DNA of 5,225 nt from the NCBI GenBank assembly GCA_023392555.1, contig JAEVYW010000199.1, positions 1-5,225 on the forward strand. The letters are read 5' to 3'. Below the pieces are notes generated by a model. The model worked only from the letters and a program-made list of their open reading frames with translations, did not search any database and was not told where the DNA came from. This DNA comes from Pseudomonadota bacterium (lineage in GTDB: Bacteria; Pseudomonadota; Alphaproteobacteria; Sphingomonadales; Sphingomonadaceae). The translations under genes and the position numbers were made by a program. Of the stretch, positions 5,151 to 5,225 are shown in pieces (within the stretch, counting starts at the first letter, position 1; each line of letters opens with the position of its first letter).

Positions 5151-5225
5151 CTCCTTTCTGACCCGTGATTGAGCGGCGAGGTCCGCATCAGGTGGGAACC
5201 GCCCCGGGCCACGCGTTGTGCGCTC
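5151..5225. other. Short 3' flank without recognisable feature
   Basis: The 75 bp after the 51-aa gene contain no convincing ORF, no hairpin followed by a T-run, and no RNA-gene signature. A gene may begin or end beyond the right edge. Confidence 0.4.

Noticed and set aside
5195..5217. GGAAC...CGTT resembling an EcfG general-stress promoter
   Set aside because: The spacer is 14 nt, while EcfG promoters of alphaproteobacteria need about 16-17 nt.
4902..5225. A minus-strand frame open to the right edge, possibly the end of another gene
   Set aside because: It lies opposite the 51-aa gene, its codon third positions are less biased, and its last part is Cys/Arg/Ser-rich with no recognisable motif.

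Overview
The window is GC-rich with strongly G/C-biased third codon positions. Its proteins look alphaproteobacterial, most plausibly from the Sphingomonadales (Sphingomonas and relatives). This placement rests on protein style and gene arrangement only; there is no rRNA or marker gene here.

Left two-thirds (1-3548, minus strand): a tightly overlapping three-gene operon for acyl-CoA catabolism, read right to left. First comes an ACAD10/11-type acyl-CoA dehydrogenase (TTG start at 3548). Next is a classical NAD-type short-chain dehydrogenase (14-nt overlap), then a bifunctional enoyl-CoA hydratase/3-hydroxyacyl-CoA dehydrogenase (4-nt ATGA overlap) that runs off the left edge. The bifunctional enzyme resembles the peroxisomal L-bifunctional protein (EHHADH) more than E. 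coli FadB. Together these genes supply dehydrogenation, hydration and oxidation steps of a beta-oxidation-like route, plus one alcohol/ketone redox step. The ACAD10/11 subfamily is linked to 4-hydroxy-acid (4-phosphoacyl-CoA) catabolism, so that is a testable idea for the operon.

Middle (3549-4118): a 126-bp divergent intergenic region carries a candidate sigma70 promoter for a rightward gene. That gene encodes a small exported cupin with a complete metal-ligand set.

Right part (4119-5225): sparse DNA with four very small genes, all under 60 codons. Two are adjacent minus-strand genes 7 nt apart: a 44-aa product that is almost entirely signal peptide and a 45-aa single-pass membrane peptide. 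A 57-aa helical protein with a consensus Shine-Dalgarno follows on the minus strand, and a 51-aa charged helical protein lies on the plus strand. Between the last two is a 263-bp noncoding stretch with a compact AT-rich cluster of inverted repeats. No RNA gene, mobile element or CRISPR array was seen.

The most unusual item is the pair of small secreted/membrane ORFs (4135-4414). The best metabolic lead is the ACAD10/11-like/SDR/EHHADH-like operon.
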